From Azorinus chamasolen (Eukaryota > Mollusca > Bivalvia > Cardiida > Solecurtidae), in contig OY755241.1 in assembly GCA_963576725.1 (NCBI GenBank), positions 71,185,041 to 71,249,040 on the forward strand: a stretch of 64,000 nucleotides of DNA. The letters are read 5' to 3'. This document shows positions 9,674 to 19,900 of this stretch, one piece after another. Under the pieces are notes generated by a model, which saw only the letters and a program-made list of their open reading frames with translations, was not told the DNA's origin and ran no database searches. Position 1 is the stretch's first letter. Each line of letters opens with the position of its first letter. The translations under genes were made by a program, and so were the position numbers.

Positions 9674-9788
9674 TGACGTCATTATTTCTTACATGAATAT
9701 TCATGGAGGAAAGGGATAGACGTAACGTCAAATACCGGTGCTACTTTTGAAAATATGTTACTCCAACTGTAAGAAATAATGACGTCAT
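9674..9788. repeat. 20-bp perfect inverted repeat with TGACGTCA ends
   Basis: TGACGTCATTATTTCTTACA at 9674-9693 is exactly complementary to 9769-9788. Between them lie GAATATTCATGGAGGAAAGG and unrelated bases. The same motif marks one end of several TTAA elements (for example 13370-13415), so two element ends may have met here. TGACGTCA is the CREB-type consensus; binding is inference. Confidence 0.65.
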
Positions 9789-10044
9789 GAATATTAATTA
9801 GATTATTTTTCATAAAAGCATATGAACACAAGAACAACTTACCATAGCAGAAACTGTAGAATATCATTCCATAAACAAACAGAGTAGATCCAGATCATTT
9901 TAAAATTCAAGTTTGATCGGTTAACTTTCTTTTCCTTGTCTTTGAAGCGAAATCCCGGTAGCCCGTCCTAGAAAATTAATTAAGAAGGTGATTACAGATT
10001 CGAAGGTCGATCAATTCTAAAATCTTAATCTCCTGACTAATTAA

Positions 10045-10270
10045 CCCTTTACTCCATGGATGTTCATGTAAGAAACAATAGCGTCATGAATATTAATTAG
10101 ATTATATTTAATAGCACATTGACACGGGAACTTTTGGCCATGGCAGAAACTGTAGAATTTCATATGCAAACAAAGCAGACCCTGATCAGATGGCTCCTAT
10201 ATGAGCCGTCTGATCTGGGTCTGCTCTTTTTGCAAAAAAAAAACCCATAGAAAGGCGTATTATGGACTAA
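10045..10270. mobile_element. Family A element, left TTAA end
   Basis: TTAA at 10041-10044 precedes CCCTTTACTCCATGGATG. The body ATGAATATTAATTAGATTAT and GGCAGAAACTGTAGAATTTC lead to a hairpin at about 10166-10230: GCAAACAAAGCAGACCCTGA to TCTGGGTCTGCTCTTTTTGC around CTCCTATATGAG. The right terminal GGGTTAA is lost after an A-run. Confidence 0.65.
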
Positions 10271-10364
10271 ATTGTTGAAATTGGCTCCCCTTTTCTGAAT
10301 ATTAATCAAACAAAAAATTGTATCAAAATTTATCACTGAAGAAAATGCTTTCTATCATAAACAG

Positions 10365-10432
10365 TGCAGAACCTTATAAAATGATCCCTTATGAAAAGTT
10401 TGATCTGAGTCTACATTGATTGCAAAGTTCTA
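10365..10432. repeat. Family A hairpin, strongly decayed
   Basis: AGTGCAGAACCTTATAAAAT and TTTGATCTGAGTCTACATTG are the two arms, with several mismatches and a CCCTTATGAAAAG centre. Confidence 0.45.
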
Positions 10433-10467
10433 ATTTGCCAATACATTAAGGGTTGAAATACATAATA

Positions 10468-10669
10468 CACTTTCTGCAAGCACATAAAACACATAAGTGT
10501 TTTTCAAGTAGGTCGTTGCTTAATGCAGGATGAAAGTAATACAGAAAGCTCCTGCAGGATCTTTCTGAATAACTTTCGTCCTGCATTTAGCTATCTCATG
10601 CATGTAAGGCTTTGAATTAGATCCCTTTTATTAGATCCCTTTTGCGGTTGCTTCAGCTAGATGTTACTG
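10468..10669. mobile_element. Family C MITE, 202 bp, decayed ends
   Basis: TA at 10466-10467 and 10670-10671 bracket a 202-bp segment whose right end GATGTTACTG fits CAGTAACATC. The central hairpin, GTCGTTGCTTAATGCAGGAT to ATCCTGCA-type arm, closes on AAAGCTCCTGCAGGATCTTT. The left terminus (CACTTTCTGC) is weak, so the left limit is tentative. Confidence 0.5.
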
Positions 10670-10845
10670 TATTTTACTGATTTCACCACCATTCTATACG
10701 TTATAGATGGCGTAACAAATGCTTACTGGTATATAGTGTTTTTATTTCAATTATGTATAATGAGCAAAATACAAATGAGCAAACGGTCAGGGAAAAGGGA
10801 TATTGCAACTAATGTAGACGACAATCAGCCGTCATGGATTATACT

Positions 10846-10953
10846 GTCATATAGGAGTTTTCTGCATTACTTTTGACCTGCCTTAAGCTACCACCTGTCT
10901 TACAGATCCATATTTTGACCTTACATTAATGAACGCTTAAGATGGATTCTATT
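10846..10953. repeat. Right half of a family C MITE
   Basis: TATAGGAGTTTTCTGCATTA and CCTGCCTTAAGCTACCACCTG match the right arm and flank of complete copies. It ends ATTCTATTG before TA. The left half is absent. Confidence 0.5.
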
Positions 10954-10997
10954 GTATACCTATAGCAGCCAATATGGTCTGCGTTGTTAGAATCTCA

Positions 10998-11490
10998 TTT
11001 GACAGAATTTGTTCTTGAGCGGTTCTCTGGGTATGCAAACATTATAAGCCCAGATTAACCAGTGTCTGCATTGCTGGACTCTCACCTCATCGTTATCTGT
11101 TGCATTTGCTCTCGAGCGGCTCTCTGGGACATGGATAATCTGAAATGCAAACAATGTAGGCCCAGATTAGCGACTAGGGTCTGCACTGTCTGCCACCAAA
11201 CTCATTATCATCAGTAACATTTGTTTTTGGAACAGCTCCCTGGGACAGTGACCTTTTTGAATGAAAACAGTGTAAGCCCAGATTGAAACCAAACACACCA
11301 GACGCTGACCAATTTGTTCTTGAGCGTATCTGTGAGAAAAGTATATTTTGCAATGCAAACAATGCACGCCCATATTACCTGTCAGGGTCTTCACTGTCTG
11401 AAACATGTTCTTGAGCGACTCCCTGAGAAAAATGTCCATGGCAAACATTGTAAATATGCTGTCTAGTCTGTATCTACGCTGTCTGCAGTG
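10998..11490. repeat. Degenerate tandem repeat of ~96-116 bp, about five copies
   Basis: Units begin near 11015, 11111, 11227, 11323 and 11412 with forms of TTCTTGAGCGGCTCTCTGGG, and each includes a family A arm form such as GCAAACAATGTAGGCCCAGA and GTCTGCACTGTCTGC. Unit length varies. This is another case of a hairpin arm turned into a tandem array. Confidence 0.6.
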
Positions 11491-11499
11491 CGATGAGAC

Positions 11500-11744
11500 C
11501 ATACATATATAATGTCAAATTATAACAAAAAAGTGCGAAAAGAACGAAAATGAGCAAAACTTCAAGCACCCTTCATTCTTGCAAAACCACAATCAAAGGC
11601 TGAGTGCAAAATATGGCAAGAGTTATGTTAGGGGACACTTCGCGATGAGCTTTGTATACGATTTGGATCTAAACTGTTTGAAACGCTGATAATGTTTTCC
11701 AATACAATATGCAAACATAATTAATATATCCCCTCATAGGCTAT
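11500..11744. other. Unassigned AT-rich stretch
   Basis: TACGATTTGGATCTAAACTG near 11658 resembles one family A arm; otherwise nothing is recognised. Confidence 0.4.
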
Positions 11745-11915
11745 TTTAAGAACCAACTTATTTGAATAACAATTCCAAATGAGCATTTACTATAGAAAAG
11801 GTCACTATCAGAATTGTGTAGTTTTGCAAACATTATGATAAACAGAGCATTTGCTCCTATGGGCAAATACTCTGTTTATCACAATGGTTTCAACAATGGG
11901 ATTTTACGGAGACAG
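11745..11915. repeat. Family B MITE, ends decayed
   Basis: CCCCTCATAGGCTATTTTAA and GAGCATTTACTATAGAAAAG precede the palindrome GATAAACAGAGCATTTGCTC to TACTCTGTTTATCACAATGG, whose centre is shortened to CTCCTATGGGC. The right half keeps GGTTTCAACAATGGGATTTT. Confidence 0.6.
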
Positions 11916-12236
11916 CAAAAGTCGTCAATTGGATATGTCTAGACAGTTTGTACATGCTTATGAATGTAGTTACGTCACTCTTGCACTCAGCCCTCGACAT
12001 GCAGTATGTTTAATACAACCGCAATTAGCAACGAATATAACAAAAGCTGTACATACATGTACAAGTACAATGTACTATCAAAGTAAATCAAGAAATAAAT
12101 CAGATCACTTCTCTTGTGATTTGCAATCAACGTGTATTGAAAGTTACATTCGTATGATTTTATTTTCGTAAGATGTCTCCTTGAACTTGAAACAAATTCA
12201 CTTATAAAGCACGCCATGGTAAGCACATTATACTCC
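11916..12236. other. Unassigned, no gene
   Basis: Open frames exist on both strands over 11987-12171 but overlap each other, have no recognisable domain and show no codon preference by eye. A TACATGTACAAGTACAATGT cluster is locally repetitive. Confidence 0.45.
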
Positions 12237-12240
12237 TTAA

Positions 12241-12469
12241 CCCATTTGCGCCTCGTGGATTTTTCAATGTTTATATATAATAATATTGGATTAGTCCATT
12301 TTTTATCTAAGGGTTGACTGGCCTAAATTTTCAATTTTGTTTTGTTTCATATTGAAATTCCTATCAGCAAACAGTGTAGACTCTGATCAGACGCCGCATT
12401 TTGCGGCGTCTGATCAGAGTCTATACTGTTTGCCTACGTCCCATATATGGGATCGTGGGAACAAATGGG
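12241..12469. mobile_element. Complete TTAA MITE, 229 bp, with near-perfect hairpin
   Basis: TTAA at 12237-12240 and 12470-12473 flank termini CCCATTTG and CAAATGGG, an 8-bp perfect inverted repeat. Inside, 12367-12433 is a hairpin with 32-bp arms, one mismatch and a 3-base loop (GCAAACAGTGTAGACTCTGA is the start of the left arm). The TTAA duplication and CCC ends indicate a piggyBac-like MITE. This is the cleanest family A copy. Confidence 0.85.
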
Positions 12470-12473
12470 TTAA

Positions 12474-13002
12474 AGTCCCTGAACGCCTTTGCATTAAAAA
12501 AAACCAAATATATGCTGAATGTACTCTTCAGTATACTATTCAAACAGTCTTGCTTTTTATTTGATCGTTTTCTGTTGAGAAACAACAATAACACTCTGAA
12601 ATATATCGCGCTGTACTTTTTGTTCCAGCGGTAAAAAATATGAGTGTTTTTTTTTATAAATATCCGCTATAAATACAGCAAACACTTAGCACATGCGCCT
12701 CTCGATATCAAACAATGTATCTTTGAAGCCAAAGTGGGATGAGCACTGTCTCTAAAAAACGTCGCCGAAGAGGAAAGAAAATGTTGAACTAATCAAACTC
12801 ACAGTCTTTATATTTAAACCTACTTTCGTTTTCTCCCTATATCTAAACGTACTTTCGTTTTCATCGATTTAAAAAAGAACATGCAATTTAACACAAAACC
12901 TTACGCTTGAAACTTTTTAAGACCAGTTTCTTTCAAATGGATGGGCACTTTATCAAAAACATGAAAGTGTCATTTTTCGATCTCATGACCAGCGACCTAA
13001 AC
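12474..13002. other. Unassigned, short local duplication
   Basis: TTTAAACCTACTTTCGTTTTC is repeated with changes about 28 bp later (12812-12862). No gene is supported. Confidence 0.45.
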
Positions 13003-13079
13003 CGATCTTTGATCACAATGGTTTCAACAGGTGATTAATACAGAGGCGAAGAAAGGCGTATTTATGGTGGAAAGGGTTA
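13003..13079. repeat. Right half of a family B MITE
   Basis: GATCACAATGGTTTCAACAG, ACAGAGGCGAAGAAAGGCGT and ATGGTGGAAAGGGTTAA match the right part of complete copies, including the terminal TTAA. Confidence 0.6.
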
Positions 13080-13179
13080 AATGATTTTATTTCCATCTTG
13101 AAAATATACCGAGTAAAATCAATACTAAATGCAACGCAATAGCTTGCAACCCGTTTGATTGTTCGTAAATCGTGTTTAA

Positions 13180-13415
13180 ACCCTTATATAAGCGCATTTT
13201 GCTGAATGTGCAAGCAGAGTAGGCCCAGATCAGACGGCTTCTATAGGAGCCGTCTGGTCAGGGTCTGCTCTGTTTGTTTATGGTGTGATATAGATCTGAT
13301 TCTACAGCTTCTGTCTGAGTCAAACTGTTATGTGTCCGTATGCCATTATAAAAAATAATCTTATTAGTGTTCATGACGTCATTATTTCCTACATGAATAT
13401 TCATCAGGGAAACGG
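13180..13415. mobile_element. Family A element, 236 bp, TTAA on both sides
   Basis: TTAA at 13176-13179 and 13416-13419 bracket the element. The hairpin at about 13210-13275 has arms GCAAGCAGAGTAGGCCCAGA and GTCAGGGTCTGCTCTGTTTG around CTTCTATAGGAG (13238-13249). The right part carries TGACGTCATTATTTCC and GAATATTCATCAGGGAAACGG. The outer ends pair only weakly. Confidence 0.7.
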
Positions 13416-13517
13416 TTAACACGTACCATGCTATTGGCGACGACACACACACATTGCCAAGAACATGGATCTACACAAGACGCTGATTTACACGGCGTTA
13501 AACGAAGGTTCAGACTA

Positions 13518-13722
13518 CAGTGACACCCCGCTAATGCGACCACTTAATAAACAACCACTGGTGTCGTTTAAAGCAGGTGGTTGCTTAATGCAGCACGAAA
13601 GTTATACAGAAAGCTCCTACAGGAGCTTTCTGCATAACTTTCGCCCTGCATTAATCAACCACCTGCCTCTGCCACCCAAAATTATGCCCCTTTTTGGTGG
13701 TCGCATTAGCAGGGTTTTACTG
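13518..13722. mobile_element. Family C MITE, 205 bp, best copy
   Basis: TA at 13516-13517 and 13723-13724 flank terminal repeats CAGTGACACCCCGCTAATGC and its partner GCATTAGCAGGGTTTTACTG; the first 26 positions pair with four mismatches. The centre, 13574-13665, is a hairpin with about 45-bp arms starting CAGGTGGTTGCTTAATGCAG and closing on AAAGCTCCTACAGGAGCTTT. CAGT ends with a TA duplication are typical of Tc1/mariner superfamily MITEs. An open frame across it is incidental. Confidence 0.85.
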
Positions 13723-13959
13723 TATTTTGAACTCAGTTAATAGTTTCGCAAAAGCTTATTCTGATATGACATGATATGTGGTCTGTCTTAACTCACATAA
13801 AACATGGTATGACCTTGCTATTAATGACCAATTCAAAATGAAAAATGATACCCGGTTTATATACATGTTTAAGCTTGTTTTCTCGCAAGTACTATTTTGA
13901 ATTGCCTTTTCAACCTTTGCAAAATATGTTGACCCATACCAGAAGGTTCCATGTCATGT

Positions 13960-14572
13960 AGGAGTCGTCTGGTCAGGGTCTGCTCTGTTTGCTTATGCAC
14001 TTATAATAAGTCTGCCTCTACAGTATGTACCGGCACTAAATCACCCTGTCTGTCTCTACAGTATGTACCGGCACTAAATCACCCTGTTGCTCTACAGTAT
14101 GTACCGGCACTAAATCACCCTGTGCCCCTACAGTATGTACCTGCACTAAATCACCCTGTGCCTCTACAGTATGTACCGGCACTAAATCACCCTGTGCCTC
14201 TACAGTATGTACCGGCACTAAATCACCCTGTATGCCTCTACAGTATGTACTGGCACTAAATCACCCTGTCTGTCTCTACAGTATGTACCGGCACTAAATC
14301 ACCCTGTGCCTCTACAGTATGTACCGGCACTAAATTACCCTGTCTGCCTCTACAGTATGTACCGGCACTAAATCACCCTGTGCCTCTACAGTATGTATCG
14401 GCACTAAATCACCCTGTGCCCCTAGAGTATGTACCGGCACTAAATTACCCTGTATGCCTCTACAGTATGTACCGGCACTAAATCACCCTGTGCCTCTACA
14501 GTATGTACCGGCGCTAAATCACCCTGTCTGCCTCTACAGTAAGTACCGGCATTAAATCGCCCTGTGGGCACA
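13960..14572. repeat. 36-bp minisatellite, about 15 copies
   Basis: The unit is CTCTACAGTATGTACCGGCA followed by CTAAATCACCCTGTGC, with 39-40-bp variants containing TGTCTGC. It begins inside a family A right arm (GTCTGGTCAGGGTCTGCTCT at about 13967). Units are highly alike, so amplification is fairly recent. Frames open on both strands reflect the 36-bp period. Confidence 0.85.
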
Positions 14573-14689
14573 TGCCGTTATAAAATATTAGATAACAGAT
14601 ATTCATGATATCACTGCTTCTTATATGAATATTCAACAGGGAAGGGGTAAATATTTTACACATGATGCTACATTTCAGACAGTTTTACA

Positions 14690-15060
14690 TACTATTCTCG
14701 TATGGGCCACATAATACTCATATAGGAGCCAAAGAGTATTCATGTAAGAGTCACATAGTATTCACATAAATATCACATAGTATTCGCATAATTTTCACAT
14801 AATATTCGCATAAAGTTCACATAATATACACATAATGGTCACATAGAATTCCCATAAGGGTCACATAATATTTGCATACGGGTCACATTGTATTCACATA
14901 AGTATCACAATATTGCATAAGGGCCACATATCATTAAGATAAGGGTCAAATAATATTTGCATAAGGGTCACATAGCATTTGCAAAAGTGTCAAAAGCATT
15001 CATATAAGGATCACATATCTGCATAAGAGTCACATATTATTTGCTTAAGGGTCACATTGA
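14690..15060. repeat. Degenerate ~20-bp tandem repeat
   Basis: Repeats of CATAAGGGTCACATAATATT with many substitutions run over about 370 bp. The array is older than the two minisatellites before it, judging by divergence. Confidence 0.8.
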
Positions 15061-15066
15061 TTACCA

Positions 15067-15940
15067 TGGCAACAAAAAGGAAAATCTTAAGAAATTCAGA
15101 TTTGAATGACACTTGGCAGAAGTAGTCCTCTGTAAAACTGTGCCAAAAATTCTAAACTGATGTTGATATCTCAAACAAATGACTGCCAGGGGCGGGGCTA
15201 CTTTTCCGTCAGTCAGTCAACGATTTCAGCGCTTTGATTTAGCATTCATAATAACCTTTGCAAACAGTCTGGATCCAGATGAGACACCGAGTAACTGGAC
15301 ACCTTATCAGGGTCCATATCGTTTTTAACTCTGACATTTGTTTTTGAAAAGATATGGAAGAAAACATATTTGCAGCAGACGACAATATGTCCAGACATTT
15401 ATTGCTGAAAGTATTTGGAGTACATTATGCTGGACAGCAAATGACATGCAAATGACCGGTATAAGTATAGTTAAACAAGCAAGGTTTTACACAAGCGTAA
15501 AATGGCTGCGTAACATCGCCTCGTATTAGCTTGCAGTGTATATTCCATATTAGGGACACTAAGCACTGCATAAAGAATTTATCTTACCGACTACCTTTAA
15601 TTTCAAGTATTTACACACATGTTGCATCATAAGCCTTCATGTATGGCCTTCCGTAGGGAAACAATGAAATTAACTCTGCAAACTTGATATTACAATAAGA
15701 GCAGAATAAATTACCTCCCTTAAATAGAATTAAAAACAATATTATTTATTTGCCTCAAATCTCGTTTATATATTTTGTTTTTTCTTTGTTATCACTGTAT
15801 ATTTCAATTCCAATTAAAGCATTAATTATATGTATGCATTTTTTAAAACTGTAAGGATAAATATAAATGATTATTATAATATGGAGAAAAGCATATGGCT
15901 GTCAAGCAAGGGAAGTAACTCTTGTAAAACCATGATAAGG
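15067..15940. other. Mostly unassigned, one decayed hairpin
   Basis: GCAAACAGTCTGGATCCAGA at about 15257 and TTATCAGGGTCCATATCGTT form a decayed family A hairpin. A 63-codon open frame follows at 15338-15529 with no recognisable domain. The remainder is AT-rich. Confidence 0.45.
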
Positions 15941-16330
15941 ATTTTAGCATGGTGCGCTTTTAGAGAGTTATGAACCACTTCGTACGCCATGTCACGGTGT
16001 GCTCATCGCATGTACGGGCGAAAGCAGTGAGCTCAAACAACAACAACTAAACGTTACAATCAATGACTTATATAACGAAATACGTGTTATAATCTCCCGA
16101 TGCGATTCTGGTGCAATAAACAGGTTACGGGATGCTCGTCCATAAGCGAACATAAGAGACCAGATACCTTATGCACGTGATGCCTGCGATGAACCACGTC
16201 GTTCATTTGATGCGCGCTTATGCACGTGTCACAAGAGCATAAGAAAGCACATGCCCTGTGCATGTGGTGTACGGACATATGCGAGCATAATCATAAACGA
16301 GCATAAACACTACTACAACCACTCTGGTCT
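15941..16330. other. GC-richer segment with repeated GCATAAG and CACGTG words
   Basis: CTTATGCACGTG appears twice and several CGAGCATAA or GCATAAG words occur within 250 bp. It differs in composition from its neighbours, suggesting an inserted element, but I could not define ends or a family. Confidence 0.35.
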
Positions 16331-16559
16331 TCCTTCATCCGCAATTAGCTAGATGTATCTAAATTGGCTGAAGCACTGTAAACCCTCGACATAAACAAAT
16401 TCCTCGGGACTATTAACCCTTTACTCCATGCATGTAAAAAAATAATGAAATCATTTATATTAATTAAATTAGGTAGCTGGATAAGGATTAAGGTACTCAT
16501 ATGCAAACACAGCAGACCCTGATCAGAAGCTTCCTACAGGAGCAAAAAGAAAAAAAATA

Positions 16560-16631
16560 GATTTCACTGAGATTTGAACCCTTGACCCTTAGCACAGGAA
16601 GCCTACGACCTATCCACTAAGCTATCAGGAC
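16560..16631 (-). repeat. tRNA-Arg(CCT)-like segment of the 1.49-kb unit
   Basis: On the minus strand the segment has AGCTTAGTGGATAGGTCG (A-box and D-arm region), a loop TTCCTGT with CCT in the anticodon position and a B-box-like GGGTTCAAATC. Anticodon and T stems have mismatches, so a functional tRNA is unlikely. Sister copies lie at about 18058-18130, 19553-19624 and 21047-21118 (minus) and near 21907, 23726, 25215 and 26714 (plus). Confidence 0.6.
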
Positions 16632-16826
16632 GGTGTTAATTATGTAGCGCTGTCAACTGATTTTATTCAAAATTTTGTAAGCCATAAATCTATTCATTTT
16701 ATGCTTGGATATTTCATAAAAAGTGGGTCTGCATAATTTGCATATTAAGTATGTACGTTCACAAGTCGTTGTCGCTTTTCACACCCTTTGTAGCGTTTAA
16801 ATAGAACCATGTAACCCGTTTATATT

Positions 16827-16902
16827 GGGACCCAAGCGTGGTCGAGGGGAAAGAGCTGCGACTGTGACGGACGAGTTCGTTGGTTCGAGCCCCGTCAAAA
16901 CC
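16827..16902 (+). repeat. Class-II tRNA-like segment of the 1.49-kb unit
   Basis: GCGTGGTCGAGGGGAAAGAG resembles the A-box region of Ser/Leu tRNAs. ACGAGTTCGT can form a long variable arm, and GGTTCGAGCCCCG is a good B-box. The anticodon stem does not fold well. It is probably the tRNA-like head of a SINE. Copies lie near 18325, 19820 and 21314 (plus) and, reversed, near 23453, 24948 and 26443; the last has a mutated B-box (GGGGTTTGAACC on plus). Confidence 0.55.
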
Positions 16903-19900
16903 AAATGTAAATAGAACAAAAATGTAGTATATTTTTTTAGTCATGTTCATTATATTTTTTGATATTCTTTTCTCTAAAAACATTTTAAAGCAAACAAACT
17001 GGAAAACATACGCCTGCCTCTTGAAACTTGCTATGGACTTTTCAAAGTAGTATGCAATATTAACATACAGCCCTAGGGTCGACAGTATGCATTTCGATGA
17101 TGGAACTTAGAGGTACATGTAGGATCCAGCATTTGTTATAGGACAACTATGAATTCGAAAGTACCATGTTCAATTTAAAATGGTCACCTGCTCAATCTTT
17201 TGTGTAATGCGTATTCATTTATGCATCTTCAATTAGTCTATGCTTTGCATAATTTTTTAAAAAAAAAAATACAGTGGTAAATTGCATGTAGAACGGAAAA
17301 ACATATTTAAGTGAAACAAACGTCTGTGTATGTAACTTGTTCAATACCTGTAAATTAACCCATTACCTCATAGGCTATTATTCAGCCCAGACCTTGTCCG
17401 CTCAATAACTTGATGAATATTGTGTGTGCTGTCTTCATACTTAGTAGGGTGGTTGTTCATGGCAAGTAGATGCCCCTTACTGATTTTCAGGTCAGTCGGT
17501 AAAACATTCGGATAACATAATAATATTCATGATGCCATATTATTGATATAAATAACCATGAGGTCAATTAATAAACCCTGATAATACGTGCATTCTTCAC
17601 GGTCACCCTCATGCTATATGTGTAAATAAGCAGTTTCAGTCTACACGGTTTACTTGTTATGAATTGAATCCCATTTCTCATTATTTACATTCTCTGTCAT
17701 GTAAAGGCATTAACGCATTGAATGTTGACATCATTGGTTCGTCAGTATCTAGCAATTGATTCCATTCAGTATGAAAGTGCATACGTGTTTTGAACGGCAA
17801 AGAGTGCAGACCCTGATCAGAGGGCTCCTCTGGAATCTGGATATGCACCGATCTCCTGAAAATTAAATAATATTTTTGTAGTAACAAACAAGACTGTCAT
17901 AATAATATTATACTTTAACACTTGACTCCATAAATATTCCTGAAAGACATCATGACATATGGATTTTTAGCCATGCAGAAATTGCAGAACCATACTCATA
18001 TGCAAACACAGCAGACCCTGACCAGAAGCTTCCTACAGGAGCAAAAAGAAAAAAATAGATTTCACTGAGATTTGAACCCTTGACCCTTAGCACAGGAAGC
18101 CTACGACCTATCCACTAAGCTATCAGGACGATGTTAATTATGTAGCGCTGTCAACTGATTTTATTCAAAATTTTGTAAGCCATAAATCTATTCATTTTAT
18201 GCTTGGATATTTCATGAAAAGTGGGTCTGCATAATTTGCATATTAAGTATGTACGTTCACAAGTCGTTGTCGCTTTTCACACCCTTTGTAGCGTTTAAAT
18301 AGAACAATGTAACCCGTATATATTGGGACCCAAGCGTGGTCGAGGGGAAAGAGCTGCGACTGTGACGGACGAGTTCGTTGGTTCGAGCCCCGTCAAAACC
18401 AAATGTAAATAGAAAAAAATGTAGTATATTTTTTTAGTCATGTTCATTATATTTTTTGATATTCTTTTCTCTAAAAACATTTTAAAGCAAACAAACTGGA
18501 AAACATACGCCTGCCTCTTGAAACTTGCTATGGACTTTTCAAAGTAGTATGCAATATTAACATACAGTCCTAGGGTCGAAAGTATGCATTTCGATGATGG
18601 AACTTAGAGGTAGGATCCAGCATTTGTGCTAGGACAACTATGAATTCGAAAGTACCATGTTCAATTTAAAAGTGTCACCTGCTCAATCTTTTGTGTAATG
18701 CGTATTCATTTATGCATCTTCAATTAGTCTATGCTTTGCATAATTTTTTTGAAAAAAAAATACAGTGGTAAATTGCATGTAGAACGGAAAAACATATTTA
18801 AGTGAAACAAAAGTCTGTGTATGTAACTTGTTAAATACCTGTAAATTAACCCATTACCTCATAGGCTATTATTCAGCCCAGACCTTGTCCGCTCAATAAC
18901 TTGATGAATATTGTGTGTGCTGTCTTCATACTTAGTAGGGTGGTTGTTCATGGCAAGTAGATGCCCCTTACTGATTTTCAGGTCAGTCGGTAAAACATTC
19001 GGATAACATAATAATATTCATGATGCCATATTATTGATATAAATAACCATGAGGTCAATTAATAAACCCTGATAATACGTGCATTCTTCACGGTCACCCT
19101 CATGCTATATGTGTAAATAAGCAGTTTCAGTCTACACGGTTTACTTGTTATGCATTGAATCCCATTTCTCATTATTTACATTCTCTGTCATGTAAAGGCA
19201 TTAACGCATTGAATGTTGACATCATTGGTTCGTCAGTATCTAGCAATTGATTCCATTCAGTATGAAAGTGCATACGTGTTTTGAACGGCAAAGAGTGCAG
19301 ACCCTGATCAGAGGGCTCCTCTGGAATCTGGATATGCACCGATCTCCTGAAAATTAAATATTAATATTTTTGTAGTAACAAACAAGACTGTCATAATAAT
19401 ATTATACTTTAACACTTGACTCCATAAATATTCCTGAAAGACATCATGACATATGGATTTTTAGCCATGCAGAAATTGCAGAACCATACTCATATGCAAA
19501 CACAGCAGACCCTGACCAGAAGCTTCCTACAGGAGCAAAAAGAAAAAAATAGATTTCACTGAGATTTGAACCCTTGACCCTTAGCACAGGAAGCCTACGA
19601 CCTATCCACTAAGCTATCAGGACGATGTTAATTATGTAGCGCTGTCAACTGATTTTATTCAAAATTTTGTAAGCCATAAATCTATTCATTTTATGCTTGG
19701 ATATTTCATGAAAAGTGGGTCTGCATAATTTGCATATTAAGTATGTACGTTCACAAGTCGTTGTCGCTTTTCACACCCTTTGTAGCGTTTAAATAGAACA
19801 ATGTAACCCGTATATATTGGGACCCAAGCGTGGTCGAGGGGAAAGAGCTGCGACTGTGACGGACGAGTTCGTTGGTTCGAGCCCCGTCAAAACCAAATGT

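Noticed and set aside
13516..13724. Protein-coding exon in the 91-codon frame at 13465-13740
   Set aside because: The frame covers a complete family C MITE, including both terminal repeats.
13951..14259. 102-codon frame over the 36-bp minisatellite, and a minus frame opposite
   Set aside because: Both strands are open because the repeat period is a multiple of three; variants of 39-40 bp break the frame soon after.
13960..14572. CRISPR-like array (regular repeats)
   Set aside because: There are no unique spacers between repeats and the setting is eukaryotic; it is a contiguous minisatellite. The same applies to 3180-4240 and 7448-8214.
16560..16902. Functional tRNA-Arg and tRNA-Ser/Leu genes
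   Set aside because: Stem mismatches, poor anticodon stems and amplification inside a larger repeat argue for tRNA-derived SINE heads.
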